50,147 nt of DNA from DAOTYH01 sp034435015. GTDB taxonomy: Bacteria > Chloroflexota > Anaerolineae > Aggregatilineales > UBA3940. Under the pieces are notes generated by a model. That model was not told the origin of the DNA. It did not search any database and saw nothing but the letters and a program-made list of their open reading frames with translations. This document shows, one piece after another, positions 33,270-42,238 of the stretch; within the stretch, counting starts at the first letter, position 1; each line of letters starts with the position of its first letter. Location: assembly GCA_034435015.1 (NCBI GenBank), contig DAOTYH010000011.1, forward strand, positions 1 to 50,147, written 5' to 3'. Position numbers and translations under genes: made by a program.

Positions 33270-33516
33270 CCCTGAAAAAGTTGGGTCGTGTTATTTTCAA
33301 ATAAAAGTATCACCTAGTAATTCACGAGTGAAGATGCCGCCCTATGGAAGACAAGAAAAGACCACAGTCCTCTGTGAGTGCGTCTTATTTTGCAACCATC
33401 GTCAAAAGCGGGTAACTTACTATGGCATCTGGGGTTATCAATCAGAACAGGCGAGAGAGGCTTTATCCGGGGCGTATACCCTGTAACCTCCCACCTTCAG
33501 AGAGGAGCTGCATCCA

Positions 33517-34722
33517 ATGAGCATTTCCGAACAGGAGCGGATGGATATTTTTGCTAAGGCGTTTGGCTTCACTCGCGCCCGTGAGGCTCAGGCCATGGGG
33601 ATTTATCCCTTCTTTATCCCCTTTGATGACTCAGAAGGCACAATTGTCCGCTTTGGTGGCCGTGAGGTCATCATGATTGGCTCAAACAACTATCTTGGCC
33701 TGACCACTCACCCCAAAGTGCGGGAGGCCGCTATCGAGGCAATACGTCGCTACGGGACAAGTTGCACAGGCTCGCGTTTTATGAACGGTACACTCTCCCT
33801 GCACCGTGAGCTTGAGGCTCGTCTGGCCGCCTTTGTCGGCAAGGAGGCGGCCCTGGTTTTCAGCACGGGCTACCAGACCAACGTTGGCACGATCTCGGCG
33901 GTCGTAGGGCGCGGTGATGTTGTCATTACCGACAAGGAAGATCATGCCAGTATCATTGATGGCTGTCGCCTGTCCTACGGCGAGATGAAGCGCTTCAAGC
34001 ACAGTGACATGCAGGACTTGGAGCGGGTGCTGAGTTCTGTTGATCCCAAGGCGGGCAAGCTGGTGATTGTGGATGGTGTGTACAGCATGGGCGGCGATAT
34101 AGCCCCCCTGCCGGAGATCGTCCCTCTGTGCGAGAAATATGGCGCACGCCTGATGGTAGATGATGCCCATAGCGCCGGTGTGCTGGCACAGGGACACGGC
34201 ACAGCGGCCCACTTTGGCTTGACCGACCGTGTAGACCTGATCATGGGAACGTTCAGCAAGTCTTTTGCCTCGATTGGCGGTTTCATTGCCGGTGACGATC
34301 AGGTGATCCATTTCATCCAGCACCATGCTCGTTCACTGATCTACAGTGCCAGTCTGCCTGCCCCGAATGTAGCCGCTGTCCTGGCCGCGTTGGACATCAT
34401 CGAGAACGAGCCGGAATATGTACAGCGTGTATGGGATAACACAGCCCACATGAAGAAGGGCTTGATAGAGCTTGGCTTTGATGTTGGAAACAGCCAGACG
34501 CCTGTTATCCCGGTCATCATCCGGGATGACGGCCTGACCCTGATGTTCTGGAAGGCGCTGTTTGAGGCAGGGGTCTTCACAAACCCGGTCATCCCGCCTG
34601 CCGTCCCGCCGAACATGGCCCTGTTACGTACCAGCTACATGGCCACCCACACATTTGAACAACTTGATCGTGCGTTGGAGATCATGGGGCGTGTCGGCAA
34701 GGAGATGGGGATCATCCACTAA
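33517..34722 (+). CDS. Alpha-oxoamine synthase, serine palmitoyltransferase-like (PLP enzyme)
   Basis: This 401-residue PLP enzyme condenses an amino acid with an acyl-CoA and releases CO2. The family includes serine palmitoyltransferase, 8-amino-7-oxononanoate synthase (BioF) and glycine C-acetyltransferase. Visible motifs are GSNNYLGLTTHPKV, GTSCTGSRFMNGT, the PLP-contact segment DDAHSAGVL and the Schiff-base Lys248 in GTFSKSFASIGG. The GTFSKSF form and YMATHTFEQLDRAL tail favour the serine palmitoyltransferase-like branch, but BioF or KBL function cannot be excluded. It is convergent with inositol-phosphate synthase, with 48 bases between the genes. The start has GAGAGGAGC upstream. Confidence 0.88.
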   Translation: MSISEQERMDIFAKAFGFTRAREAQAMGIYPFFIPFDDSEGTIVRFGGREVIMIGSNNYLGLTTHPKVREAAIEAIRRYGTSCTGSRFMNGTLSLHRELEARLAAFVGKEAALVFSTGYQTNVGTISAVVGRGDVVITDKEDHASIIDGCRLSYGEMKRFKHSDMQDLERVLSSVDPKAGKLVIVDGVYSMGGDIAPLPEIVPLCEKYGARLMVDDAHSAGVLAQGHGTAAHFGLTDRVDLIMGTFSKSFASIGGFIAGDDQVIHFIQHHARSLIYSASLPAPNVAAVLAALDIIENEPEYVQRVWDNTAHMKKGLIELGFDVGNSQTPVIPVIIRDDGLTLMFWKALFEAGVFTNPVIPPAVPPNMALLRTSYMATHTFEQLDRALEIMGRVGKEMGIIH

Positions 34723-34743
34723 CTGGCAGGCAAGGCAAACAAG

Positions 34744-34776
34744 AGAGGGGGCTTTGTACCCCCTCTTTTTTTATTT
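34744..34776. terminator. Bidirectional terminator between oxoamine synthase and inositol-phosphate synthase
   Basis: AGAGGGGG (34744-34751) and CCCCCTCT (34759-34766) form an 8-bp stem with a 7-base loop. Seven T residues follow on the plus side. The stop codon of the minus-strand gene lies within the T-rich part. Confidence 0.85.
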
Positions 34777-35850
34777 CTCCTCACCCCTAATGAATGCCTC
34801 GACCTTAGCGCGGGCGACGTCGTCGTGGAACTGCACAGGCGGTGACTTCATGAAGTAACTGCTGGGAGCAATCAGCGCGCCGCTCAATCCCCGATCCAGC
34901 GCCAGCTTGGCACAACGCACAGCGTCAATGACCACACCGGCGGAGTTAGGGCTGTCCCACACTTCCAGCTTGAGTTCAAGGTTCAGCGGAACGTCGCCGA
35001 AGGTACGCCCTTCCAGCCGGATGTAGGCCCATTTGCGGTCAGTCAGCCATGCCACGTAGTCGCTGGGGCCAATGTGAACGTTATCCGCGCCAAGCTCATG
35101 ATCCACCTGGGAGGTGACTGCGTTGGTCTTGCTGATCTTTTTGCTCTCCAGCCGCTCACGCTCCAGCATGTTGTAGAAGTCCATGTTGCCGCCCACGTTG
35201 AGCTGGCTGGTACGCTCCAGGCGGACGCCGCGATCTTCGAACAGGCGGGCCAGCACACGATGGACAATCGTTGCCCCGACCTGACTCTTGATGTCGTCGC
35301 CAATTACCGGCAATCCCTTCTCGATGAACCGCTGTTGCCAGTATTCCTCACGGGCGATGAATACAGGGATGCAGTTCACAAAGGCACAGCCTGCGTTGAG
35401 CACCTGCTCGACATACCACTTGGTAGCCTGCTCACTGCCGACAGGCAGGTAATTGACCACAACATCTGTGCCAGTGTCTTTGAGTATCTGAGTGATGTTG
35501 TCTGTCTTGCCCGGCGCCTTCTTGATCTTCTGGCTGAGGTACTTGCCCAGCCCGTCGTGCGTCATCCCGCGATGGACTGGCACTTTGAGTTTAGGCACGT
35601 CAGCAAATTTGATGGTGTTGTTGGGGCCTGCCCAGATGGCCTCTGAAAGGTCCTTGCCGACCTTCTCGATATCAATGTCAAAGGCGGCGCTGAACTCAAT
35701 ATCGCTGATATGGTATCCCCCCAGATTGACGTGCATCAGGCCAGGGATCATCTCATCTTCTTTTGCGTTTCGATAGTAATGCACGCCCTGTACCAGTGAA
35801 CAGGCGCAGTTGCCAACGCCAATGATGGCAACACGTACTTTCTTGCTCAA
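34771..35850 (-). CDS. ino1: myo-Inositol-1-phosphate synthase (prokaryotic type)
   Basis: This 359-residue NAD-dependent enzyme turns glucose 6-phosphate into inositol 1-phosphate, the first step to inositol lipids. It starts KVRVAIIGVGNCACSLVQG, the dinucleotide-binding loop. It also shows DVVVNYLPVGSEQATKWY, NCIPVFIA and TSQLNVGGNMDFYN, as in the short bacterial and archaeal type (about 360-390 residues). The start is TTG 35850 with GGAGG close upstream, a fairly rare start codon with a strong ribosome site. Confidence 0.92.
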   Translation of the reverse strand: MSKKVRVAIIGVGNCACSLVQGVHYYRNAKEDEMIPGLMHVNLGGYHISDIEFSAAFDIDIEKVGKDLSEAIWAGPNNTIKFADVPKLKVPVHRGMTHDGLGKYLSQKIKKAPGKTDNITQILKDTGTDVVVNYLPVGSEQATKWYVEQVLNAGCAFVNCIPVFIAREEYWQQRFIEKGLPVIGDDIKSQVGATIVHRVLARLFEDRGVRLERTSQLNVGGNMDFYNMLERERLESKKISKTNAVTSQVDHELGADNVHIGPSDYVAWLTDRKWAYIRLEGRTFGDVPLNLELKLEVWDSPNSAGVVIDAVRCAKLALDRGLSGALIAPSSYFMKSPPVQFHDDVARAKVEAFIRGEEK

Positions 35851-35885
35851 GATGTCCTCCTTCAGGTTAGTTCTCTATGATCAGG

Positions 35886-36137
35886 TCAGCTGATCCATTC
35901 GCGGTTGAGGGGGTCCCAACTGCGATGTTTATAGGCCCGCTTGCACTCACGGCAAATCTGTGCCGCATCGAGATCACGGGTCACATTACGCCAGCGCCAC
36001 CGCACTGTCACCAGGTGATAGCGGCAGGTCGGGCGCTGGCAGATTGGGCAGATGATGCCCTCTGCCAACCCAGCTCCTCCCAGACTACGTGCTTCGGCAG
36101 GGTTTTGCTCACAGATGTAACAGCGTGTGACGGCCAC
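35886..36137 (-). CDS. Small zinc-finger-type protein, unknown
   Basis: This 83-residue protein has C6-x2-C9, C30-x2-C33, C38-x2-H41 and C62-x2-C65, enough for two zinc sites. RCYICEQNPAEARSLGG and RWRWRNVTRDLDAAQICRECKRAYKHRSW are the clearest segments. It lies between inositol-phosphate synthase (minus) and the divergent Rrf2 regulator. The start is GTG 36137 with a weak ribosome site. The fold and function are not assigned. Confidence 0.7.
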   Translation of the reverse strand: MAVTRCYICEQNPAEARSLGGAGLAEGIICPICQRPTCRYHLVTVRWRWRNVTRDLDAAQICRECKRAYKHRSWDPLNREWIS

Positions 36138-36313
36138 CTTTGTACTTCCCTCAGTGTGTAGAGCAGGCCAATGATGCTCCCACCTGCAACAGAATTATAT
36201 CGGGCGTTCGGGTGTTTCTCAAAGACATCAGAGCGATGATGCCCCCTTACGCCGTGTGTCATACCGAGCCTATGATATACGTCACTTGCGGCCTGCCCCT
36301 GCCTGATCTACCC

Positions 36314-36348
36314 TTATCTTGATATTTAAGATAACTAGTGCCTAATTT
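36314..36348 (+). promoter_or_regulatory. Rrf2 promoter with overlapping palindrome (candidate auto-operator)
   Basis: TTATCTT (36314-36320) and AAGATAA (36328-36334) are perfect inverted arms 7 bases apart. A -35 TTGATA (36319-36324) overlaps them, and TAATTT (36343-36348) is the -10 with an 18-bp spacer. Rrf2 regulators often bind such dyads near their own promoter, so autoregulation is inferred. Confidence 0.5.
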
Positions 36349-36390
36349 TCGGATTTAGCCCGAACGAGGCACATTCTAAGGTTAGAAGCC

Positions 36391-36822
36391 ATGTTAGAAA
36401 TCACTCGGCAGGCTGACTACGCTCTCCGTGCTGTAGTCGAGGTAGCGCGGTTGCCCAGCGGTAGTCGTGTTCCAACGTCCCTGATTGCCTCAAGGCAGAA
36501 GATACCTCTGCCCTTCCTTGCTAAGATCATCTCCCAGCTTGTGGTACGCGGCATTCTGGAGGCTACGCGCGGTGCCAGCGGCGGTGTGGGTCTGGCTCGC
36601 CCGCCGGAAGCAGTCACCATGCGGGAGGTCATTGAGGCCATTGACGGCCCCATTAACCTCAACCGCTGTACCCGTGATCCCTCCGTGTGTGAGCTTTCAG
36701 GGGGATGTCCGTTCTGTGAGATCTTCACTGAGGCACAACGCTCATTGGTGGAGCGGCTGGACAAAACGACTCTGGCTGATTTGGTTGCTCGTGTGGAGGC
36801 GATGGAGAAAGCGGCCCTCTGA
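36391..36822 (+). CDS. Rrf2-family transcriptional regulator with Cys cluster
   Basis: This 143-residue DNA-binding protein starts MLEITRQADYALRAVVEVARLP, the Rrf2 signature. It has a winged-helix segment through ATRGASGGVGLARPPEAVTMREVIEAIDGP. Cys93, Cys100, Cys106 and Cys109 lie in the region that in IscR and NsrR holds an iron-sulfur cluster, though the spacing differs. It may sense Fe-S status, NO or redox state. No nif/suf/isc genes adjoin it, so the target is not visible here. Confidence 0.88.
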   Translation: MLEITRQADYALRAVVEVARLPSGSRVPTSLIASRQKIPLPFLAKIISQLVVRGILEATRGASGGVGLARPPEAVTMREVIEAIDGPINLNRCTRDPSVCELSGGCPFCEIFTEAQRSLVERLDKTTLADLVARVEAMEKAAL

Positions 36823-36832
36823 TCGAGTCTCC

Positions 36833-37774
36833 TCATGCCTCGATGCGCTCTAGGGGAAATCCACGCCGGATACGGAAGTGATCAAAGTCGCGGGCCACGA
36901 TAACCGCCGGGAAAATTTCCTCTGCCTCGGCGGCAATGTCGCGTTCCCTGTAGCGGCGGGAAAGGTGTGTCAGGATGAGGTTCTGAACACCGGCAGAGCG
37001 TGCCAGTTCGGCGGCCTGCCGTGCTGTGATATGCCCGAACTGACGTGCCAGATCAGCCTCGTAGTCCAGATAGGTAGCCTCAGAGACCAGCACATCTGCG
37101 CCCTCGACGAACTGAGCTAGACCTTCGATACTGCCTACATCGCCTGTCAGGCACAGTTTGGTGCCGGGGATCGATTCGCCCAGCACATCATCAGGCTGGA
37201 TGAGCCGCCCGTCTGGCAACAGCAGAGGCTGTCCGGACACCAGCATACGCCGCTCCGGCCCCTGAGGCACTCCCAGTGCCTCAGCTTTGTCGTTCAAGAA
37301 GGGACGGCGTGGTTTCTGAGCGAAGCAGAAACCAAAGCAATCTGCTCCCCGATGCTCAACCGGAAAGGCAGACAGCTCGAAACTGTCATCTTCCATCAGG
37401 AGGCCCGGCTTGATCTCATAGAGCTGGATGTCTACTGGCGGGTTTGCCCCGCGCAAGACCACTCCATAGATCAGGCTCTCAACCCGATCCAGCGTGGACT
37501 GGCCTCCCCATATCTCGATCCGCTCAGCGGCATCCCAGCGTGCGTAGGTGGAGATCAGCCCTGCCAGCCCCAAGATGTGATCGAGATGGCCATGAGTAAG
37601 CAATATCTTATCGAGGCGGCGGAAACCCAGCCCACTGCGCAATATCTGGCGCTGAGTTCCCTCGCCGCAGTCTATGAGGAAGCGGTACTCATTATACATG
37701 ACGATCTGAGCACTCAGCCCGCGCTGTACTGAGGGAGCGCTGGCCGACGTGCCCAGAAACACGATTTCAAACAC
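36833..37774 (-). CDS. rnz: Ribonuclease Z (tRNA 3' processing)
   Basis: This 313-residue metallo-beta-lactamase-fold endonuclease cleaves 3' trailers from tRNA precursors. The metal site HGHLDH is at residues 61-66, after IDCGEGTQRQ. Further along are CLTGDVGSIEGLAQFVEGADVLVSEATY and the C-terminal LTHLSRRYRE. These match RNase Z, not a generic lactamase. This fits a genome with tRNA genes lacking encoded CCA, such as tRNA-Asn here. It is next to the Rrf2 gene, with convergent stops 10 bases apart. Confidence 0.92.
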   Translation of the reverse strand: MFEIVFLGTSASAPSVQRGLSAQIVMYNEYRFLIDCGEGTQRQILRSGLGFRRLDKILLTHGHLDHILGLAGLISTYARWDAAERIEIWGGQSTLDRVESLIYGVVLRGANPPVDIQLYEIKPGLLMEDDSFELSAFPVEHRGADCFGFCFAQKPRRPFLNDKAEALGVPQGPERRMLVSGQPLLLPDGRLIQPDDVLGESIPGTKLCLTGDVGSIEGLAQFVEGADVLVSEATYLDYEADLARQFGHITARQAAELARSAGVQNLILTHLSRRYRERDIAAEAEEIFPAVIVARDFDHFRIRRGFPLERIEA

Positions 37775-37808
37775 ACATTACCCTTGTAAGTGGCCGGTAA
37801 TTAAGCGC

Positions 37809-38273
37809 TTAACGACGCGCGTAGCGTCCCATCAGCTCAGCTTCGGCCAAGATGTGACCATGGATACGCTTGAGCACTTCCTGGCGTGTGGCGCCAGCCG
37901 GCAGATTGATCGGTTCGTCCAGTGCAAACAAGCGAAAGTAGTACCGATGAGCCGGGCCGCGCGGAGGGCAGGGGCCGCCATAACCGATCCGGCCAAAGTC
38001 ATTCCGCCCCTGAATGCCGCCCCAGCTCAGCCGCTCGGTGGTCGGAACACCTTCGCGCAACAGGCGGAAATCCGCTGGAATGTCATACAGCACCCAGTGA
38101 GTCCATGTGCCGCGCGGAGCATCTGGGTCGTCACAGATCAATGCAAAGGCGGCAGTCCCCTCCGGCGGGTCAGTCCACTCCAGGGGAGGCGAGACGTCCT
38201 CGCCGTCACAGGTATAGCGGATTGGGATAGTTTCCCCTGCCTCGAAAGAATCGCTCTTTAGAGTGAAGTCCAT
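37809..38273 (-). CDS. YbhB/YbcL-type PEBP (Raf-kinase-inhibitor-like) protein
   Basis: This 154-residue soluble protein shows the bacterial PEBP pattern: IPIRYTCDGEDVSPPLEW, then FALICDDPDAPRGTWTHWVLYDIP and GYGGPCPPRGPAHRYYFRLFALD. The family binds phospholipid head groups or phosphorylated ligands, but the bacterial role is unclear. No signal peptide is seen, so it is likely cytosolic. Confidence 0.9.
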   Translation of the reverse strand: MDFTLKSDSFEAGETIPIRYTCDGEDVSPPLEWTDPPEGTAAFALICDDPDAPRGTWTHWVLYDIPADFRLLREGVPTTERLSWGGIQGRNDFGRIGYGGPCPPRGPAHRYYFRLFALDEPINLPAGATRQEVLKRIHGHILAEAELMGRYARR

Positions 38274-38341
38274 GTTCCGCTCTCCTCACCCTCTTGCATA
38301 GCGGAGTCAGCCCGGCAGGGCCGGGACTTCAAAATAGAAAG

Positions 38342-39058
38342 CTAGGCCCGTTGTTGGAACCACCGCATATCTAGCCAGTTGATCAACTGGCGGGCCACCG
38401 GATGAGATATGCGGGCAGAAGCCTCAAAACGCTGGGGCGAAAAGGCATACATACGGACATAGTGCGGCCGCAGGACAAAGATGAAGTAATCATCCTCCCA
38501 ACGCTTGCTGGTCCACAGAAAGGCCACCCCTGCCTCACGGCGCATGAGATCAAGCCAGCGGCGCTTATCGTAGTTGCTCAGGTTTTCCAGATGGAAGCGC
38601 AATGCCAGCATGTGGTTGAGGGTGAAGATCGCCTCTGTGGCATCCTGATCGCTGTAAATATCAAATGTCAGCATGGCGCTGGAATCTTGGCTGGTGAGCA
38701 TAGCTGTTGCACGGTTGGCCGGGCGCGTGTCTTGCGGTGAGCGGGCAATTGAGGTCATCAGCGGCGCGTTGGCAAACCGGCGTGACAGCTCAGTATCCAG
38801 GTCAATCTCGCCGCGCAAGAATTGCTTGATGGTGACAGGCGCCTGATCGATCTTGATGCTCCGGCGGAGTGAGCCGGTGCCGCTCAGGTCTCGGAGCAGG
38901 CGCTGGCGGTCTTGCGCCGAGATACGCGCTTGAGAGGCAAGCGCGGCAGGGTTTAACCGCCCTGTGCCTGCCGGCAGGCCGTCACGCGCGAACTGCTCAT
39001 TCCGGGGCGTGCCGATAGTCGGTGTGTCGCCGGGGTCATAGTCAAAGTTATCGCTCAT
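38342..39058 (-). CDS. Unknown soluble protein
   Basis: This 238-residue protein has no recognised domain. It begins with an acidic, disordered segment, then a basic region (RQRLLRDLSGTGSLRRSIK) and a C-terminal part with FLWTSKRWEDDYFIFVLRPHYVRMYAF. The second half looks like a small alpha/beta or PH-like fold, but I cannot name it. Codon use and GC look like neighbours. It may be specific to this lineage. Confidence 0.55.
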   Translation of the reverse strand: MSDNFDYDPGDTPTIGTPRNEQFARDGLPAGTGRLNPAALASQARISAQDRQRLLRDLSGTGSLRRSIKIDQAPVTIKQFLRGEIDLDTELSRRFANAPLMTSIARSPQDTRPANRATAMLTSQDSSAMLTFDIYSDQDATEAIFTLNHMLALRFHLENLSNYDKRRWLDLMRREAGVAFLWTSKRWEDDYFIFVLRPHYVRMYAFSPQRFEASARISHPVARQLINWLDMRWFQQRA

Positions 39059-39098
39059 GAGTGTTTTTGTTCCCTACTATCCTCGCATACTCAGGTTC

Positions 39099-39128
39099 AC
39101 TATAGCACGGTCTGGCCTGTCACGGCAA
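39099..39128 (-). promoter_or_regulatory. Promoter candidate for the unknown protein at 38342-39058
   Basis: On the minus strand TTGCCG (39128-39123) and TATAGT (39104-39099) are 18 bp apart, with an extended TGC before the -10. The leader is about 35 nt. Confidence 0.45.
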
Positions 39129-39233
39129 GTAGGTGAGATATGGATTAATCTGGAGGAATGCCGGGAAGCCTCTGCCCTGCTTTCATTCGAGGAAAAGTGG
39201 ACAAGCGGGGGATTCGCTTCTAAACTTAAGTTG

Positions 39234-39249
39234 TGACCTTGAAAGGTCA
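39234..39249. promoter_or_regulatory. Palindrome upstream of the Ca2+-ATPase gene (candidate operator)
   Basis: TGACCT and AGGTCA are perfect 6-bp arms around TGAA, 38 bases before the ATPase start. The -35/-10 are unclear; TTGTGA just before it could be a -35. A regulator is not known. Confidence 0.4.
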
Positions 39250-39287
39250 TATCTTACCCTAAGATGCAAGAAGGAACTATTTGAGGA

Positions 39288-42128
39288 ATGTCAACTCAGC
39301 CATGGCATAGCCTGCCGCCTCAGCAGGTTCTATCTGAATGGAAGGTTGGGCTGGATGAGGGCCTCAGTTCTGCCGAAGCCAGCCAAAGGCTCGAAAAATA
39401 CGGGCGCAATGAGTTGCGCGAAGCGCCCCGGCCCGGCTTTCTACAGCGTCTGCTCAATCAGTTCAAGAGCATGGTGGTGTTGCTGTTGATTGCCGCCAGC
39501 CTTGTCTCGGCTCTGTTAGGTGAATGGTATGAGGCTGGCGCCATCATCCTGATTGTCGTCTTGAACGCTGTTTTGGGGGTAGTACAGGAGGGACGGGCAG
39601 AGGAGGCTCTGGCCGCTCTGAGAAAGATGGCCGCCCCTGAAGCCCACCTGATCCGCGATGGGCATGTGATCACCTTGCCGAGTGCCGAAGTCGTGCCCGG
39701 CGATATTGTGCTTCTGGAGGCGGGCAACTACGTTCCTGCCGACATGCGCCTGATCGAGAGTGTCAACCTCCAGATAGATGAGGCCTCTCTGACAGGTGAA
39801 TCGGTGCCTGTCAGTAAGGATGCCAACCACGAAGTTGGTCCTGAAGCCACGCTGGGCGACCGCAAAACAATGGCCTACAAGAGCACCATTGCTACCTATG
39901 GCCGTGGCAGGGGCGTGGTGGTGGCTACCGGCATGAACACAGAGATCGGTAAGATCGCTGAGCTGATCCAGTCGGTTGAAGAAGAACAGACACCCCTCCA
40001 AAAGCGGCTCGATCAGCTAGGGCGGTGGCTGGTGTATGCCGCACTGGCGGTCTGCGGCGTTGTCTTTCTGGTGGCTTTTGAGGGTGCCGCCGCGCGGTTC
40101 TCGCAGGAGCTTGGCATTCGTTCCCTGTCAGCTTTCTGGCAGGCTTTCAACGATGCTGCGCTTGGCCCTGCCATTCGCCTTGGCTTGCGTGACGCCGGCT
40201 TGGAGGCCTTTCTGACGGCAGTTGCGCTGGCTATTGCGGCTGTGCCGGAGGGCCTGCCTGCCATTGTGACGATCAACTTGGCGCTGGGGATGCGGGAGAT
40301 GATCGCTCGGAATGCACTGATCCGGCGTCTGCCTGCGGTTGAGACATTGGGGAGTGCCTCAGCTATCTGCTCCGACAAGACTGGCACACTGACCCAGAAC
40401 GAAATGACAGCCGTCAAGCTCTACATCCCTGATGTGATGGTGGATGTCACGGGCAAGGGCTACACCCCGGACGGGCGTTTTCACCGCAATGGGACGGAGA
40501 TTGATCCCACTGACTTCCCTGAATTGACAAACCTGTTGACCGGTGCCCTGCTCTGTAGCGATGCCCGGCTGGAGGCCGATACCTCTGACAGCGGGCGGAA
40601 CTTCCGTATTGTGGGTGACCCGACAGAGGGGGCATTGGTTGTAGCGGCGGCAAAAGCGAATTTAACGCGCGAGCGGCTGGAACAGCTTTACCCGCGCCGG
40701 GACGAAATACCGTTTGACTCGATCCGCAAGCGCATGAGCACTTTGCATAACGACCCGGACAGCAACCGCTACATCCTGTTCGTCAAGGGCGCGCCTGACA
40801 TCTTGCTCAAGCAGTGTACTCATTTTTACAGCGATGGTGAGGTCAAGCCGCTGACGCCGGAGATGCGCGAGCACATCCTCAACGTCAACCGTAACATGGC
40901 TCAGGAAGCCCTGCGCGTGCTGGCGGTGGCCGAACGGCGTTTTGATAAACGTCCTGAGAGCCTCACCCCGGAAGAGCATGAGAAAGACCTCACCTTCATT
41001 GGATTGGTGGGCATGATTGACCCAGCCCGTCCGGAGGTGAAGCCGGCTATTGAGAAGGCCCGCCATGCCGGGATCAAGACGGTTATGGTGACTGGCGACT
41101 ATCCGGACACGGCACGCGCCATTGCGAAGGAGATTGGCCTGCTTCAAGAGGAGGGGGAAGTCATCACCGGCGCACAGCTCCAAGATATGAGCGACGAGGA
41201 GCTGGCCAATGTCATTGACCGGGTAGATGTGTTTGCACGTGTCTCCCCTGAGCATAAGATGCGGATCGTGGATGCCTTCCGTAAAAGGGAATATGTTGTG
41301 GCCATGACCGGCGATGGGGTCAACGATGCGCCCGCCCTCAAGCGGGCCAGTATCGGCGTGGCGATGGGCATCACGGGGACTGATGTGACCAAAGAGACAG
41401 CCGATATGGTGCTGACCGACGATAATTACGTGAGTATTGTCAACGCGGTTGAGCAGGGCCGTATCATCTATGACAACATTCGCAAGTTTGTCTACTACCT
41501 GCTGAGTTGCAATGTCGCTGAGATTATGGTGATCTTCGTGGGTACACTGCTGGGTTATCCCAGCCCCCTCACAGCCATTCAGCTTCTGTGGTTGAACCTG
41601 CTGACCGATGGCGCTCCCGCGCTGGCGCTGGGCGTGGAAAAGGGTGAACCCGATGTGATGAACCGCCCCCCCCGCCCGTCGAATGAGCCTATCATTGACC
41701 GCACTATGCGTATCGGTTTGATCGTGCAGACCATTTTTATTGCCGGCGTCACGCTGATAGGCTTCTTCTTGGGGTACAACCAGGGCGGCCTGACGGAGGG
41801 ACGAAGCATCGCCTTTACGGTGCTCGCGTTCTCGGAACTACTGCGGGCTTATACCTCACGCTCTGAGTACTATTCGGTATTCCGTATCGGCGTGTTTTCG
41901 AACAAGTATATGCAGTATGCAGTGCTGGCCTCTGTAGTCCTGTTGTTGATTGTGATCTACGTTCCCTTCCTCAACGACATCTTTGACACGGTGCCGTTGC
42001 CGCTGTCCGACTGGCTTGAGATCATCCCGCTGATGTTTGTACCTGCCATTGCCGCCGAGGTGACGAAGTTCTTCTTGAGGCGGGCGAGCAAGCCTCAGGC
42101 GCCTGCCGCCGCACCGGCGGGCGACTAG
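39288..42128 (+). CDS. P-type Ca2+-transporting ATPase (SERCA-like)
   Basis: This 946-residue pump exports Ca2+ (possibly Mn2+) using ATP. It has the actuator TGES at 169-172, the phosphorylated Asp363 in SDKTGTLT, PEGLP at 320-324 in M4, TGDGVND at 674-680, and NLLTDG near 770-775 in M6. The latter two membrane motifs point to the SERCA/PMCA calcium type, not Na/K or heavy-metal pumps. An unusual feature is an insertion of about 40 residues (265-305, rich in Ala/Leu) between M3 and M4. It may lie on the outer face. The start is ATG 39288 with AGAAGGAAC a little upstream. No partner gene is needed. Confidence 0.92.
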   Translation: MSTQPWHSLPPQQVLSEWKVGLDEGLSSAEASQRLEKYGRNELREAPRPGFLQRLLNQFKSMVVLLLIAASLVSALLGEWYEAGAIILIVVLNAVLGVVQEGRAEEALAALRKMAAPEAHLIRDGHVITLPSAEVVPGDIVLLEAGNYVPADMRLIESVNLQIDEASLTGESVPVSKDANHEVGPEATLGDRKTMAYKSTIATYGRGRGVVVATGMNTEIGKIAELIQSVEEEQTPLQKRLDQLGRWLVYAALAVCGVVFLVAFEGAAARFSQELGIRSLSAFWQAFNDAALGPAIRLGLRDAGLEAFLTAVALAIAAVPEGLPAIVTINLALGMREMIARNALIRRLPAVETLGSASAICSDKTGTLTQNEMTAVKLYIPDVMVDVTGKGYTPDGRFHRNGTEIDPTDFPELTNLLTGALLCSDARLEADTSDSGRNFRIVGDPTEGALVVAAAKANLTRERLEQLYPRRDEIPFDSIRKRMSTLHNDPDSNRYILFVKGAPDILLKQCTHFYSDGEVKPLTPEMREHILNVNRNMAQEALRVLAVAERRFDKRPESLTPEEHEKDLTFIGLVGMIDPARPEVKPAIEKARHAGIKTVMVTGDYPDTARAIAKEIGLLQEEGEVITGAQLQDMSDEELANVIDRVDVFARVSPEHKMRIVDAFRKREYVVAMTGDGVNDAPALKRASIGVAMGITGTDVTKETADMVLTDDNYVSIVNAVEQGRIIYDNIRKFVYYLLSCNVAEIMVIFVGTLLGYPSPLTAIQLLWLNLLTDGAPALALGVEKGEPDVMNRPPRPSNEPIIDRTMRIGLIVQTIFIAGVTLIGFFLGYNQGGLTEGRSIAFTVLAFSELLRAYTSRSEYYSVFRIGVFSNKYMQYAVLASVVLLLIVIYVPFLNDIFDTVPLPLSDWLEIIPLMFVPAIAAEVTKFFLRRASKPQAPAAAPAGD

Positions 42129-42160
42129 GCGCTCACAGGCCAAAGGCTGCTTTGACGTAT

Positions 42161-42197
42161 AGCGGGCATTCCCTGCGGAATGCCCGCTTCTTATTTG
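42161..42197 (+). terminator. Terminator of the Ca2+-ATPase gene
   Basis: AGCGGGCATTCC (42161-42172) and GGAATGCCCGCT (42177-42188) form a perfect 12-bp stem with a 4-base loop, followed by TCTTATTT. Confidence 0.9.
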
Positions 42198-42238
42198 TGC
42201 GGCTGTTGAGTATGCGGGCATATTTAGCATTACCTATG

